Below are positions 21,441-32,676 of a DNA stretch of 64,000 bases, in pieces. A program made the translations under genes and the position numbers. Below the pieces are notes generated by a model. The model saw only the letters and a program-made list of their open reading frames with translations, was not told the origin of the DNA and did no database searches. The stretch is from contig NC_079497.1 of the NCBI RefSeq assembly GCF_030052815.1, forward strand, positions 20,660,258 through 20,724,257. The letters are read 5' to 3'. Positions within the stretch are counted from its first letter, which is position 1. Every line of letters starts with the position of its first letter. This DNA comes from Hevea brasiliensis. Its lineage: Eukaryota; Streptophyta; Magnoliopsida; Malpighiales; Euphorbiaceae.

Positions 21441-23300
21441 ATGAGCGGTACCGATGGTTAGAGAGCTGCCAGTCCTTCTTTTGTCCACATCTCATGGACA
21501 TTGGACGAAGGTGAAGTGGCCAGACTGAGTGAGCGATCTGAACCTTCTACAACCATGGTCTCGGTCTATGGACAAGCAACCAAGTTAAAACAAGCATCGT
21601 CTTCACAGAAAGAGAATTTACTCATGGATGAGTTGTCATCGGTCCTCAAGGAGACTGATTCTAGTCTATTAGCCAAGAGTACAACCTTCCAACTGACTCT
21701 TTTGAACTTATCAAATGTCATAGCATCTTCGAGCCGATCATTTCTTTGAAGAAACCAACCTGATCATGGTATATGAAGAACAATTAAAAGCCGGGCTTCG
21801 ATTTCCCCTGAACAAATTCTATAGAGCCATTCTGAAGTTCCATCATGTCTTTATAGCCCAGGTGCATTCGAACTCCTGGCGGACTCTGGTGGCTTCAGAG
21901 GTTTCTGCCGAGCTAAAAGCTCGAGCCTATGTGAAGGTTTTTATCGAGTTGCATAGGCTAACTCGGCGGAAAGACGATGAGTTTTGGTTTTTCCAAGCCA
22001 AGTCAAATTGTGGGTTTTTCACCGATCTCCCTTCCTCGTTGAAGAACTGGAAGAATCATTTTTTCATATTGAGGAGCAAGGACGCAAATGGCTTTGAGGG
22101 CATTCCACATAGTTGGCAGTATTTGGTTCCTTCAGTTCCAAATAAGATCACCCTAAATAAGGATGAGGATGCCATGGTAAAGGAGTTGAAGGATCAGACG
22201 GCCATTCACAAGTACTCATGTTTGGATGTGGTTATGGTCGAACTAAAATGGTGGTTGATGCAAGTGATCGCTTGTGAGGACTATGAGCTATAGCTCTCTG
22301 ACCTCGGCCCCTGGATCAATACAATCTAGATCTTCAGTCTCCTAACTTTGGTGATCTTACTAACTTGTTCTCTATGCAGGTATGGCGGGAGGTGAGAGTG
22401 CAAAGAAGAGCCGCAAGTGAAAAAGGAAGCTCGCCCAGAAAGTGCGAGAAATGAAAGTTACTGCTGCTGCTGCTCAGATGTCAAGGCAGGACTTAGCAGA
22501 AGTATTGAGCTCTCTGTTTTGACCTCCAGAGTAGCTAGCTTAGGAGGTAGAGACTGTTCCTTCTCCACCTCGATAAGCTGAACCTCCACCTCCGCCGATC
22601 TCTTCAAGTGCAGAAGGGGGGCCTTCCTGACCAGTCATAAGAACACTCTTTCGAGGTGCTCAGGTCCTTATCCATTCTCTAGAAAGGAACCATTTAGTTC
22701 GGGGTAATCCTGATCTAGCCAAGGTCTTGGGAGCCACCATCTATTTTCAAAAAGATCGGAATAGATTGGCCTAGGATAGCATTGACAATCTCCTAGCTCA
22801 GTCTATGAGCTTGGGTTTGGAGACGCTTGCAAACCAGCATCTGATCAGGGAAAAGGCCTATTTATTGAGATAAGATATTTTGAAGGTGGTCTAGGACGCA
22901 GCTACCGCCAAGGCCCAACTTTCTACTGCCCAGGATCACATCGCTCAGATAGAAGATCGAACAAAGTCTTACGAAGAAAGGATTACTGAACTGGAGTGGG
23001 AACTTGAAGACGCTCGGGCCTGTTGATATGCCAATGTCATTCGCCTTACTAAAGAGATCAAGGCGAAAGAAGAGGAAGCCCTGGCCAGAGAGGCTGGTGC
23101 TTATATGAATGCTCATGGCGATCTTCTGGCTAAGCTTGTGAAGCTCTATCTTGAAGAAGACTTCTCCTAGATAAAGGACCTTATCTCGAGAGCTGAAGAA
23201 GATAGCGAGGAGGAGCCTGAGAGAGAGAGAGAGAGAGGGAATGATGAAACTGAAAATGTACTTAAAGAGTAGGTTAGGGGAGATCCTCCTGCCGAATGAC
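21441..23300 (+). pseudogene. Putative gypsy-type transposon (Transposase_28-like) gene with coiled-coil C-terminus, decayed
   Basis: Plus-strand gene read from ATG 21441 (MSGTDG, then an in-frame TAG, resuming in the same frame at 21501). A frameshift lies near 21750. The core at 21766-22293 reads VYEEQLKAGLRFPLNKFYRA, VHSNSWRTLVASE, then FWFFQAK and SLKNWKNHFF. This layout (RFPL...F...NSWR...F....GWK.FFF) matches the Pfam family 'putative gypsy type transposon', PF04195, from recalled motif style. A 3' splice-like TTCTCTATGCAG ends at 22379, and a second exon would start MAGG at 22382. Residues from 22870 on form a Glu/Lys-rich coiled coil ending near 23300, with several stops. Such ORFs are known as antisense extra ORFs of Tat/Retand elements. 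Function unknown. Confidence 0.65.
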
Positions 23301-24032
23301 ATGTATATTTTCTATTTTGAAATGAATTAAGCCTTTTCATGCTCAATTTTCTTGATGAGATAAGAAAACATCCAAATCAAATCGCATGAGCACTTAATCA
23401 ATTGAATAAAGTTGAACATTAAACCTAAGACTATTATTAATCATAAAACACCAGGCCACTTTAAGAGATCAAAAAACAATTACACGTGAACATAAGATCG
23501 AACGGTGCTGTGATCGAATATCGACTGAAACCTTGAAACATTCAAAGAGTGATTTCGTAGAATTGTAAAGATTTGAAAATGACTTGAGCTTATTAGGGTC
23601 GAAATCATTATTTAGAGATCGAATAAAACCTTAGCTTTTTTAAGAGATGTTCGAACAATTTGAGCGAGATACCTAATCACAAAACTATACGCAGATTTGG
23701 AATTTTGAGCTATTTGAACACAGTCAGATCGGAAAACAATAGCATGTAAGATTGAATGGTCCAAAGATCCAATATCAATCCAAACACATCGAATAAAGAC
23801 GAAGAGATCAAAAAACAACCTAACTTGAACGTGAGATCGAGTTATTCCAAAGACAAACCATTGCTAAGTTCAGAAAGGCGGCCTATGATTGGGTGATTAG
23901 TTGAGAACATATAACATTAAGATAGAAAATCCATTCAAGAAAACATTTGAAATTTCAATTTCATTACAACTTTAAAAGAAAATTGTATATTAAGTTATGC
24001 ATTTGAGGGTCAACCAAAATATGGTGTCTACA
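23301..24032 (-). repeat. G1 3' LTR, 5' portion (outer limit uncertain)
   Basis: On the minus strand a purine-rich PPT at 24033-24047 is followed by TGTAGACACCATATTTTGG, a typical Tat-lineage LTR start. Sequence from 24032 leftward is therefore LTR. The LTR 3' end expected for this family (reverse complement of TGTCACAAGG...) is not found before 19118 in minus orientation. The LTR is thus either several kb long and includes the antisense gene, or truncated. It contains diverged copies of AGATCAAAAAACAA-type blocks at 23463, 23726 and 23805. Confidence 0.6.
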
Positions 24033-24047
24033 GTTGCCCCTCTTTAC
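24033..24047 (-). other. G1 polypurine tract
   Basis: Minus strand GTAAAGAGGGGCAAC directly before TGTAGACACC. Confidence 0.8.
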
Positions 24048-24119
24048 ATAATTTCTATTAAAAAGAATGAAATTCTCTTTGTGTAGGAATCATGTAAAGC
24101 TTTAGAACCATATTTTGGG

Positions 24120-25045
24120 CGGCTGGGATACTAGGATCTAAAGGTTAGAAAATGCTGAAAATTGAAATCAACTTGGATCTTGAATCCAGAGGTTATCCAA
24201 GTTGATAACAGGAAATTAAAGTGCTAAAAATTAAAATAAACTTGGATATTTGAATCCAGAGGTTGATAACAAGAAATTAAATGCTGAAAATTAAAATCAA
24301 CTTGGATCTTGAATCCAGAGGTTGATAATAAGAAATTAAATGCTGAAAATTGAAATCAACTTGGATCTTGAATCCAGAGGTTGATAACAGGAAATTAAAA
24401 TCAACATGGATCTTGAACCCAAAGGTTGATAACAGGAAATTAAATGCTGAAAATTAAAACCAATTTGGATCTTGAATCCAGAGGTTGATAGCAGGAAATT
24501 AAAATCAACATGGATCTTGAACCTTGAGGTTGATAATAGGAAATTAAATGCTGAAAATTAAAATCAACTTGGATCTTGAATCCAGAGGTTGATAACGGGA
24601 AATTAAATGCTGAAAATTAAAATCAACTTGGATCTTAAATCTAGAGGTTGATAACAAGAAATTAATATCAAAATGGATCTTGAACCCAGAGGTTGATAAC
24701 AAAAAATTAAATGCTAAAAATTAAAATCAACCTGGATCTTGAATCCAGAGGTTGATAACAAGAATTAAAGTGCTAAAAATTAAAATCAACTTGGATCTTG
24801 AATCCAGAGGTTGAAACAGGAAATTATAGTGCTGAAAATTAAAATCAACTTGGATCTTGAACCCAAAGGTTGGTAACAGGAAATTAAATGCTGAAAATTA
24901 AAATCAACTTGGATCTTAAATTCAGAGTTTGATAACAGGAATTAAAGTGCTAAAAATTAAAATTAACTTGGATCTTGAATCCAGATGTTGACAACAGGAA
25001 ATTAAAGTGCTAAAAATTAAAATCAACTTGGATCTAACTTAACCA
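24120..25045. repeat. Tandem array, about 59-61-bp unit, about 16 copies
   Basis: Unit built from AAATTAAATGCTGAAAATTA, AAATCAACTTGGATCTTGAA and TCCAGAGGTTGATAACAGG. GGATCTTGA or a variant recurs about every 59-61 bp, with two shorter (about 43 bp) steps near 24407 and 24510 where the TGCTGAAAATTA part is skipped. It lies in the G1 3' untranslated tail just before the PPT. No spacers of CRISPR type. Confidence 0.95.
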
Positions 25046-25244
25046 ATTGTTGTAAATAAGCTTTTTGTACATACCTTAAATGCTCGCAAAGCAAATATGA
25101 TACAGGGTGTTAATTCTAGACAAAGTTTACTTAATAAGATCCCAAAGATAAACGATTGATGAAAAAGGCTAGAACGAGTTTCGAGGCTCGGCCCATGATT
25201 TTTTTCAACACCCTTTTGGCTCTTTCCTTACTTTTTACCGTTCT

Positions 25245-26015
25245 TGACTAGAAGTGCCCTTTTGGGTTTTCACTCCTAGTTTTTTTTTTTTTTTTTCTTT
25301 CTTTTCCGTGGCGTCTTTTTGGATTTTCACCCTTCGCTCATTTTGCAGAAAGTTCCCTTACGGGTTTTTGCCTCCTTTCCCTCATTTTATTGGGGGCGCC
25401 CTTTTGGGTTTTCACTCTTACCTTTTTTTTTTGACCCTTTGCTGGCTTTGCAGGAAACGTCCTTGCAGGTGTTTGCTTCTTAGATGCATCAGTTGCCTGA
25501 TGATTGTTTACCCTCCTATAAATCTCAAAATAAAGTATATGAAGTTACATATGTTTAAATTCTCATATTATAAGAAAGCTTTCAATAAATTAATAGCGCA
25601 TAAACCAAGGCAGACGAGATATGCACAAATTTATTCATGGTGTAAGAAGATAATCATTAAAAGGAACCAAGGTACAATTTTATGGCTAAAAGTACAGAAA
25701 TAAATCTCACAAAAGTCCTCAGTTAACTTTGAAGTCCCTCAATTGCCATCATTTCAAGTGACCTTCTGAAAAGCATACTGTGTATTTTACTGTCCCTTGA
25801 TCTCGGTATCATCCCTATTTCTTCACCGTCTTCGACTAGAAGTGCCCTTTCGGGTTTTCACTCCTAACTCTTTTTTTTTTCTTGACTCTCTTTTTCGGGG
25901 CATCCTTTCGAATTTTCACCCTTCGCTCATTTTATAGAAAGCGCCCTTGCGGGTTTTCGCCTCCTTCCCTCATTTTGCTAGGAGCGCCCTTTTGGGTTTT
26001 CACTCCAACATTTTT
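25245..26015. repeat. Interspersed 24-bp motif in G1 3' tail
   Basis: Nine degenerate copies of GCGCCCTTTTGGGTTTTCAC on the plus strand (starts near 25252, 25311, 25352, 25397, 25458, 25841, 25899, 25942, 25985). They form two larger blocks, 25245-25480 and 25830-26012, about 588 bp apart. In element sense this is GTGAAAACCCAAAAGGGCGC. The block ends at the pol stop. Confidence 0.85.
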
Positions 26016-26017
26016 TT

Positions 26018-27035
26018 TTATGCATAATATCTTTTTACAGCATCTATATTCACCGGCCTTGGTAATTCTTCTCCATCCATGTGAGTTAAGATGAGCGCAC
26101 CGCCAGAAAATGCTTTTTTAACCACATAAGGCCCTTCGTAAGTTGGTGACCACTTGCCCTAGGAATCGCTTTGATTCGGGAGGATCTTCTTTAAAACTAG
26201 ATTTCTTGATTGGAATTCGCACGGGTGTACATTCTTATCGAATGCTCTGGCCTTTCTTCTTTGGTATAACTGTCCGTGGCATACTGCTATCAGTCTTTTC
26301 TCATCTATCAAATTCAGTTAATCTAACCTTGACTGAACCCATTATGTCTCATCTAGTTCTGCCTCTTTTAAAACCCTTAAAGAAGGAATCTCCACCTCTA
26401 TTGGCAAAACAGCTTCCATCCTGTAGACTAGCGAATATGGAGTTGCCCCGGTCAATGTTCATACTGTAGTTCGATAAGCATGAAGGGTAAAGGGAAGCAT
26501 ATCATGCCAATCTTTGTAAGTGACTGTCATTTTTCTGATTATCCGCTTGAGATTTTTATTGGCAACTTCTACAGCTCCATTCATCTGGAGTTGATATTGC
26601 GATGAATTGAGATGCTGCATCTTGTACTGATCACACAACTTTTGAATCTTCAGAGCATTTAGATTCTTGGCAGTATTAGTGACAATCTCTCCAGGAATAC
26701 CATACTGGCGGATATCATTATTCTTGAGGAATTTCAGAAAGGTGTTTTGAGTGATGTGAGTATATAAAGTAGCTTTAACCCATTAAGTAAAGTGGTCGAT
26801 GGCCACTAAAATGATCTGTGCCCATTGGATGCTTTTGGATTAATCGGACAGATCACATCGATACCCCACATTGCAAAAGGCCATGGTGAGATAAGATTGT
26901 AGAGCTGATGAGGTAGGACATTTATCTGATTAGTATAAATTTGGCATTTGTGACATCTCCAAAAGTACTCAATGTAATCATTTTCCAAAGTGGTCTAGAA
27001 GTAACCCCTCCTTAAAATCTGCTTTGCCATCATAT
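26018..27035 (-). pseudogene. G1 integrase, core and C-terminus (cut by C2)
   Basis: Minus strand, stop at 26018-26020 after DAVKRYYA. From 27035 down: LENDYIEYFWRCHKCQIY (zinc-finger Cys pair), SPWPFAMWGIDVICPINPKA (first catalytic Asp), then a decayed core, and near 26150-26040 GKWSPTYEGPYVVKKAFSGG followed by LTHMDGEELPRPVN, a GPY/F-type C-terminal domain. The zinc-finger His pair lies on the other side of C2 at about 36230-36250 (HEGNCATHS). Several stops occur in the core between 26160 and 26800. The insertion alone would have inactivated it. Confidence 0.9.
27031..27035. repeat. Target site duplication of C2, left (CATAT)
   Basis: CATAT immediately before the C2 LTR end, repeated at 36207-36211. 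Confidence 0.97.
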
Positions 27036-29134
27036 TGAAGGAGAGGAAGCATGAAAAACATAAGTTTATATCATTGAATTCAAAAATTTTTCACCTAGGG
27101 TCACATGCATCATGCAAGATTCATTTTTATTTATTTGAGTTCAATGATAAAAGGCATATTAAAACACTTTTAATATGTTTTTGGATCTACATTTGCTATT
27201 TAAGATTTTAGAATTAATCAAATTAATTATTAGAATCCTAGATTAGATCAAGAACAAGTGCACTAACCTCATGATGCACTGTAGTGTATTTGGCACATTT
27301 GGGATGCATCTAGGACACCAGATGTTGTCCCTCTAGCTTGTCCACACCAAGATCACCAATGGTAGCCCTTGAACAGCTTCTAAAGCCTTCTCTATGAATT
27401 AGAAAATCAAGTTTTGCCTTTTGAGAGATTACAGATGTAAACAAGACATTAGAAATAATTTCTAGTATTTTTAATTCAAGAGATTGTATGCTAATCTCTT
27501 TGAATTGATGAGAGAAGAAGAAGAAGAGAAGGGAATGGCAGCCAAGGGTGGCAGCACAAAGAGAATGAGCAGCTTGTGTAATTTGTTCTTACATCCTTAC
27601 ACTTATATAGCTAGGTCAACACTTAAAACCCTTGCCACATGTCACCTTTTGATTGGCTCTATGTTTAATTGACCCAATCACATTGTGCCAAGTGTCAAAC
27701 CTATATTTAATCTTAATTTTAATCATCTTACATGATTAAAAGATATTTGGTAAGCTTATGTGTAGTGCCATGTGTCACCATCTCATGGTGCCACATGTCA
27801 CCCTGTGAAATGACCAAAATACCCCTATGTCTTAATTTTGAGTTCTCAACCCAAAATAATTATTTTTCTTCTTCTAATCAATTTATATCAAATATAAATT
27901 AATTAATTAATCTCTATTAATTAATTTCTCATTAATTAAATTCATATTTAAACACTTTAAATATAAATTTAACTTATACTATACATCCAATAACCTAGAT
28001 TTGGTTTCAAGCCATGCTAGGGACTTTGCAATCTAATTGCAATTAATTAATCAATTAAACTCTTTAATTAATTAATTAAATCATATTTAAGTTGGTGATT
28101 ACTTGTGTATGTGTGTGACTTACTAGGCTCATCACTAATTGGCAATGAGACATGATATCAACTCTTAATATCATCAGAACTCTTTCTTACTATAAATGAT
28201 TTCTTTAAATCATTTTATGCACCTCATAGACCATGGTTAACACCTAGCATAGCATGCCATGGCCACCCAATTAGTAATAAGGTTTACCTTAAATGAACCT
28301 ATAATCATATATTACCATGCACTAGAATCTCTCTGTTACAAAATCCCAATTCAAGCTGGAGTCATGGTTTATGTCAAACCTCATTTGCTATGAATATTAT
28401 GCTCTCTTTTAATTCCAGTTCTTGATTAAAAGATTTTTTTCATCAGAAACTCTTTTTTGATTAAATCTATCTGTCCTGGCCAGGAACTTGAAACATCAAG
28501 AATAATTAAATGAACATAGGATTTTATCCCTATTTACTTAGAGAAACAGATTCCATTTTGATCAACACCTACCTCCATATATAACTAGTAGGAGCCAACA
28601 CATGCCCATATACCCATACACAGTACAAGTATGAAAGCAGTATCAAACTCAAACCACTTATATACAAAATAATTGTGCTATCTCAGGTTTAAAGATCATA
28701 TGCACTGATATGATTTATAACAATGCATTGACAAGAGTAAACTCCATGTGCTTGTCATAAGTGTCACTGTTTCGACCTACTTATCATGTATAACTGCCTA
28801 TCATGTTTAATAAATGGCATGAGAATCACCATTCCATCTTATTTATATCTCATATAAATAACTTGAGAACAAACATGATTACAATCTTTCTGGATAAGTC
28901 ATTTCCTTATTAAGAAGTATCCTCGATTGTGAACCAATTTATGATACTTTGTGCTAGAAATACTGTCATTCATATTCTTAACAACTTAAGAATAGAATTT
29001 CTAACAAAATATCAATGGACCTTTTCTATTACACATAAATATATTATGTAAACAGAAAAGTGAAAATGCCTTTTATTAATAAAATATGTACAAGATACAT
29101 AATAAATGATATGCTCTAGGACATACTACTAACA
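27036..29134 (-). repeat. C2 3' LTR
   Basis: Minus strand TGTTAGTAGTATGTCC ... CTCTCCTTCA, 2099 bp. A small open frame inside (27484-27672) exists in both C2 LTRs and is not a gene. Confidence 0.96.
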
Positions 29135-29144
29135 ATCTCCCACT
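29135..29144 (-). other. C2 polypurine tract
   Basis: AGTGGGAGAT on the minus strand, immediately upstream of the 3' LTR; identical to that of C1. Confidence 0.88.
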
Positions 29145-29640
29145 AGCACTAGAGCCATTCATTATAATACCTTGGGCCCATCTTCTCAAGATGTCGGTCT
29201 AACTGTGCTTGTGACAAAGGCTTAGTGAATGGATCAGCCGGATTTTCAGCTAATGCTATTTTCTACATGGCTACATGGCCTTGCTCAACTATTTATCTGA
29301 TAATGTGGTAGCGCCTTTCTATGTGTTTGGATTTTTGGTGAGACTGAGGTTTCTTATATCCAAACATCTTCTTTTGTAGCATCTGATGCAACAATATACT
29401 TAGCCTCGATAGTGGAATTTGCAGTCGTACTCTGTTTGGAACTCTTCCAACTGATTGCACCTCCATTATAAATGAACATATATCCAGAGGTAGACTTTCT
29501 ATCATTGATATCTGATTGAAAATCAGAATCAGTATAACTATCCAATTGCAAGTCTCCACCTCCATATATCAAGAATAAATCCTTAGTTCTTCTCAAAGTA
29601 TTTAAGGATATTGTTGACACCTATCCAGTGCTCCAAACCT
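29145..29640 (-). pseudogene. C2 RNase H
   Basis: Minus strand. LRRTKDLFLIYGGGDLQLDS then YTDSDFQSDINDRKSTSGYM (29560-29480), with the conserved Asp-containing TDSDF motif that C1 has lost, then GGAISWKSSKQSTTANSTIEAKY (catalytic Glu, about 29400). The frame breaks after KEDVWI (about 29357) and continues in another frame with the KSKHIERRYH tail (about 29300). Probably inactive. Confidence 0.87.
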
Positions 29641-30600
29641 GGATTGGATTGATACCTGCTAGTCAAACTAACAGCATATGCGATATCCAGCCTAGTACAC
29701 AACATTGCATACATCAAACTTCCAATAGCCAAAGCATATGGAATCCTAGGCATTTTATCTCTTTCTTTAGGTGTCTTTGGAGACATCTCTTTAGAAAGTT
29801 GGATACCATGTCTCACTGGTAACAATCCTCTCTTGGAATCAAGCATGTTAAACCTCTTTAACACCTTTTCCAAGTCTAGACTTTGGGATAAACTAATTAT
29901 TCTTTTTGCTCTATCTCTATAGATGTGAATCCCAACAATATAGGTTGCCTCTCCTAAGTCTTTCATGGAGAATGTATTTGACAACCACACCTTTACAGTT
30001 GTCAACATACCTGTGTCATTACCCATCAACAAAATGTCATCCACAGACAAGGAAAGTGATAGCACTGTCACTAACCTTCTTATATACACATGGCTCATCC
30101 TCATTTTTGATAAAACTAAATGACTTAATGGCTTCATCAAAACAGATGTTCCAACTCCTCGAAGCTTGTTTTAACACATAAATGGATCGCTTTAGCTTAC
30201 TCACTTTGAAACCATCTTGGGATTCAAAACCCCTAGGTTGTTCCATGAAAATGTTTTCTTCAATGTATCCATTGAGAAAAGCTGTTTTGACATCCATCTG
30301 CCAAATCTCATAATCATAGTATGCAACTATTGCTAATAGAATCCTAATTGATTTAAGCATGGCAACAGGTGAGAAAGACTCCTCATAGTTGATTCCTTGC
30401 CTTTGGCGAAACCCTTTCGCTACTAGCCTTGCCTTATAGGTCTCTACCTTTCCATCAGAACCAATTTTCTTCTTGAAAATCCATTTGTTCCCGATAGGTA
30501 CAATACCTTCAGGTGGGTCAATAAGATCCCAAACTTGATTTGATTCTTATACATGAAATCAATCTCAAATTTCATAGCATCAATCCATTTGGAAGAGTCT
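29583..30600 (-). pseudogene. C2 reverse transcriptase, frameshifted
   Basis: Minus strand. NKWIFKKK text near 30480, then SPVAMLKSIRILLAIVAYYDYEI (about 30360), WQMDVKTAFLNGYIEENIFME (catalytic Asp), SIYVLKQASRSWN (Gly to Val change in the usual SIYGLKQ), then a frame change near 30040-30060 just before the YVDD box. The following frame (30140-29583) has SVDDILLMGNDTGMLTTVKV, where the Tyr of YVDD reads Ser because of the frame scar, then FSMKDLGEATYIVGI and LMYAMLCTRLDIAYAVSLTS. Another frameshift lies near 30535. Inactive, but easy to align with C1. Confidence 0.9.
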
Positions 30601-31981
30601 AAATCTGATATAGCTTCTTCATAGGTAAGTAGATCATCTCCATGATCAACTTCTTCATGAGTGAAAAACTCTTGTTCTTCTTTATAAAAAAACTATATCT
30701 CACTGGTGGGTGAGATACCCTGGTTGTTCTACGAGGAACAGCTGTAGATGTTTCATTAATAGGTGTAGGTTGACTAGATGGATCTATATCCATTTGATCT
30801 GTTGGTTGATCAGAATTCTCCAATTCTAACTCTATTTGCCTTCCTTTGCCTCCTTTTTGAACAAACTGTTGTTCAAGAAATGTGGCATCTCTACTTACCA
30901 CAACCTTTTGTGATGTAGGCAAATAAAAATAATATCCAAAACTATCTTTTGGATATCCAACAAATCGACCCTTTTCTGATTTGGTTTCCAATTTATCAGT
31001 GTTCAGCTTTATGATATAAGCTGGACAACCCCAAATTTTAATATGCTTAAGACTTGGTTTTCTTCTATGCCATATCTCATATGATGTGGAAGATACTGAT
31101 TTTGATGGAATCCTATTCGGAATATACAAAGCTGATTCTAATGCAAATCCCCAAAAGGAGATTGGCATATCAGTATAGCTCATCATACTACATACCATAT
31201 CCAATAGGGTACGATTTCTCCTTTCAGATACACCATTCAGCTGTGGTGTTCCTGAAGGAGTCAGCTGGGAAACAATGCCATGCTCTCTCAAGTATTCATC
31301 AAATTCAGTACTCAAGTATTCACCTTCACTATCTGATCGAAGAGCTTTAATACTCTTTCCTGTTTGATTTTCTACTTCAGATTTAAATTCTTTGAACTTT
31401 TCAAAGGATTCATGTTTGTATTTCATCAAATACAAATACCCAAACCTTGATTTATCATCAGTAAAGGTAATAAAGTAATGAAAACTACCTTTAGCCATTT
31501 CTTTAAATGGCACACATACATCACTATGTATTAGCTCGAAAATATTTTCAGCTCTTATCCCTTGTCCTACAAAGGGTGATCTAGTTATTTTGTCTTGAAG
31601 GCAAGATTCAAAAGTTGGAGTAGGTTCAGAGCCCAATGAAGATAAAATTCCTATTTTCTCCAGTTTTGTAATCATATCTTCTGCAACATGACCTAACCTT
31701 AAGTGCCAAATATATTTTGAACTTGAGTTGTTTTTCACCATGGCATTGCATTCATTTAGATCACTTGCATTCAATTTGTGTTTGTCATTATTATCCAAAT
31801 AATAAAGACCATCATTCATATAACCCAAACCAACATATTTATTTCCAAAATAAATATTGCAAACATCATCTGTGAATTGAAATTCATAGCCATTTCTAGT
31901 CAAACTAGATATAGAAATGATGTTCTTAAAAGCATCAGGTACATATAAAATATTATCCAAACACAAAACATGTCCAGACAT
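30599..31981 (-). CDS. C2 integrase, long open frame (460 codons)
   Basis: Minus strand open frame. Residues 1-60 are the protease-integrase junction (HVLCLDNILYVPDAFKNIIS). The zinc finger is HLRLGHVAEDM...CLQDK: the two His are present, while the first Cys of the usual CESC reads Phe-Glu-Ser-Cys, so one Cys is lost. The rve core shows HSDVCVPF, LRSDSEGEY and NGVSERRNRTL, so all three catalytic residues (Asp, Asp, Glu) are present. The C-terminal part has IWGCPAYIIKL, GRFVGYPKDSFGYYFY and the acidic/proline linker. The first Met is only the start of the open stretch; natural expression would be as Gag-Pol. Confidence 0.92.
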   Translation of the reverse strand: MSGHVLCLDNILYVPDAFKNIISISSLTRNGYEFQFTDDVCNIYFGNKYVGLGYMNDGLYYLDNNDKHKLNASDLNECNAMVKNNSSSKYIWHLRLGHVAEDMITKLEKIGILSSLGSEPTPTFESCLQDKITRSPFVGQGIRAENIFELIHSDVCVPFKEMAKGSFHYFITFTDDKSRFGYLYLMKYKHESFEKFKEFKSEVENQTGKSIKALRSDSEGEYLSTEFDEYLREHGIVSQLTPSGTPQLNGVSERRNRTLLDMVCSMMSYTDMPISFWGFALESALYIPNRIPSKSVSSTSYEIWHRRKPSLKHIKIWGCPAYIIKLNTDKLETKSEKGRFVGYPKDSFGYYFYLPTSQKVVVSRDATFLEQQFVQKGGKGRQIELELENSDQPTDQMDIDPSSQPTPINETSTAVPRRTTRVSHPPVRYSFFIKKNKSFSLMKKLIMEMIYLPMKKLYQI

Positions 31982-32676
31982 GTATAAAGATTTAGATCCT
32001 ATGGTTAAAGCTTCAACAGTTGAGCTTTTGCCAACTCGGAATCTAATATCTCGTTACTGCAAGCTGCTACTACTTGCTATACTCTGGGCAGTTTCTTTTC
32101 CAGTGCCCATCCTTCTAGCAATGGAAACACTTTCCTTTGCCTCTATCAACTTTAGTCTTCCCTTTTTGTTTAGCTATTTTCTTGGAAGGACTAGAAATCT
32201 GAGATTTCTTTTTCTTATTACCCTTCTTCTTATTGGACTTTCCAGCAGAAGAAGATGCAATCAAAGCTACCTCTTTTCCTTTATTGCCCGGCATATTCTT
32301 TTGGGCAATAACCAGTATGTTGAGTAAACCAGCCAAGGTGCATTCCTGTTTAGTCATATGAAAATTTGTCACAAAATTATCAAATGACTCAGGAAGGGAC
32401 TAAAGGATCAAATCCGTCTGTAGTTGGAAATTCATGTTAATGTCAAGATGTTTTAGCTGCTCAATTAGCCGAATCATCTTGTGGACATGATCCCCAACAT
32501 TCTGTCCCTTAGACATCCTCATGCGGAATAGCTGTCTAGATATCTCATACCTAGCATTCCTACTGTGCTCACCATACAACTCTTGTAGGTGAAGGAGGAT
32601 CTCACTCGCACTCTGTATGTTCTCATGCTGCTTTTATAACTCATTACTCATGGAAGCAAGCATGTAACATTTAGCC
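31982..32676 (-). pseudogene. C2 gag remnant and protease scar
   Basis: Minus strand. From the right: AKCYMLASMSNEL, KQHENMQSASEILLHLQELY and RQLFRMRMSKGQNVGDHVHK (32660-32470), TKQECTLAGLLNILVIAQKN (about 32350), the Lys-rich stretch and a full knuckle CFHCxKDGHWKRNCPEY broken by one stop (about 32120-32085). The Asp-Ser-Gly protease motif is missing: text jumps to RVGKSSTVEALTIGSKSLYM (about 32035-31980). At 32676 gag is joined directly to leader sequence, so the gag start and about 75 codons are deleted. Confidence 0.87.

Noticed and set aside
24120..25045. CRISPR-like array of regularly spaced repeats
   Set aside because: The whole unit repeats without unique spacers, the setting is a plant retrotransposon, and no cas genes exist. 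It is an ordinary tandem repeat.
25254..25703. 149-codon Phe-rich ORF on the plus strand
   Set aside because: It is a translation of poly-T runs and the 24-bp repeat, with no motif; antisense to the G1 tail.
27484..27672. 62-codon ORF with an acidic run, present again at 34545-34733
   Set aside because: It lies inside both C2 LTRs as an LTR copy effect, is not conserved as an ORF in C1 LTRs, and has no known domain.
31917..32327. 136-codon plus-strand ORF
   Set aside because: Antisense to C2 gag/protease text, which is clearly the real coding strand.
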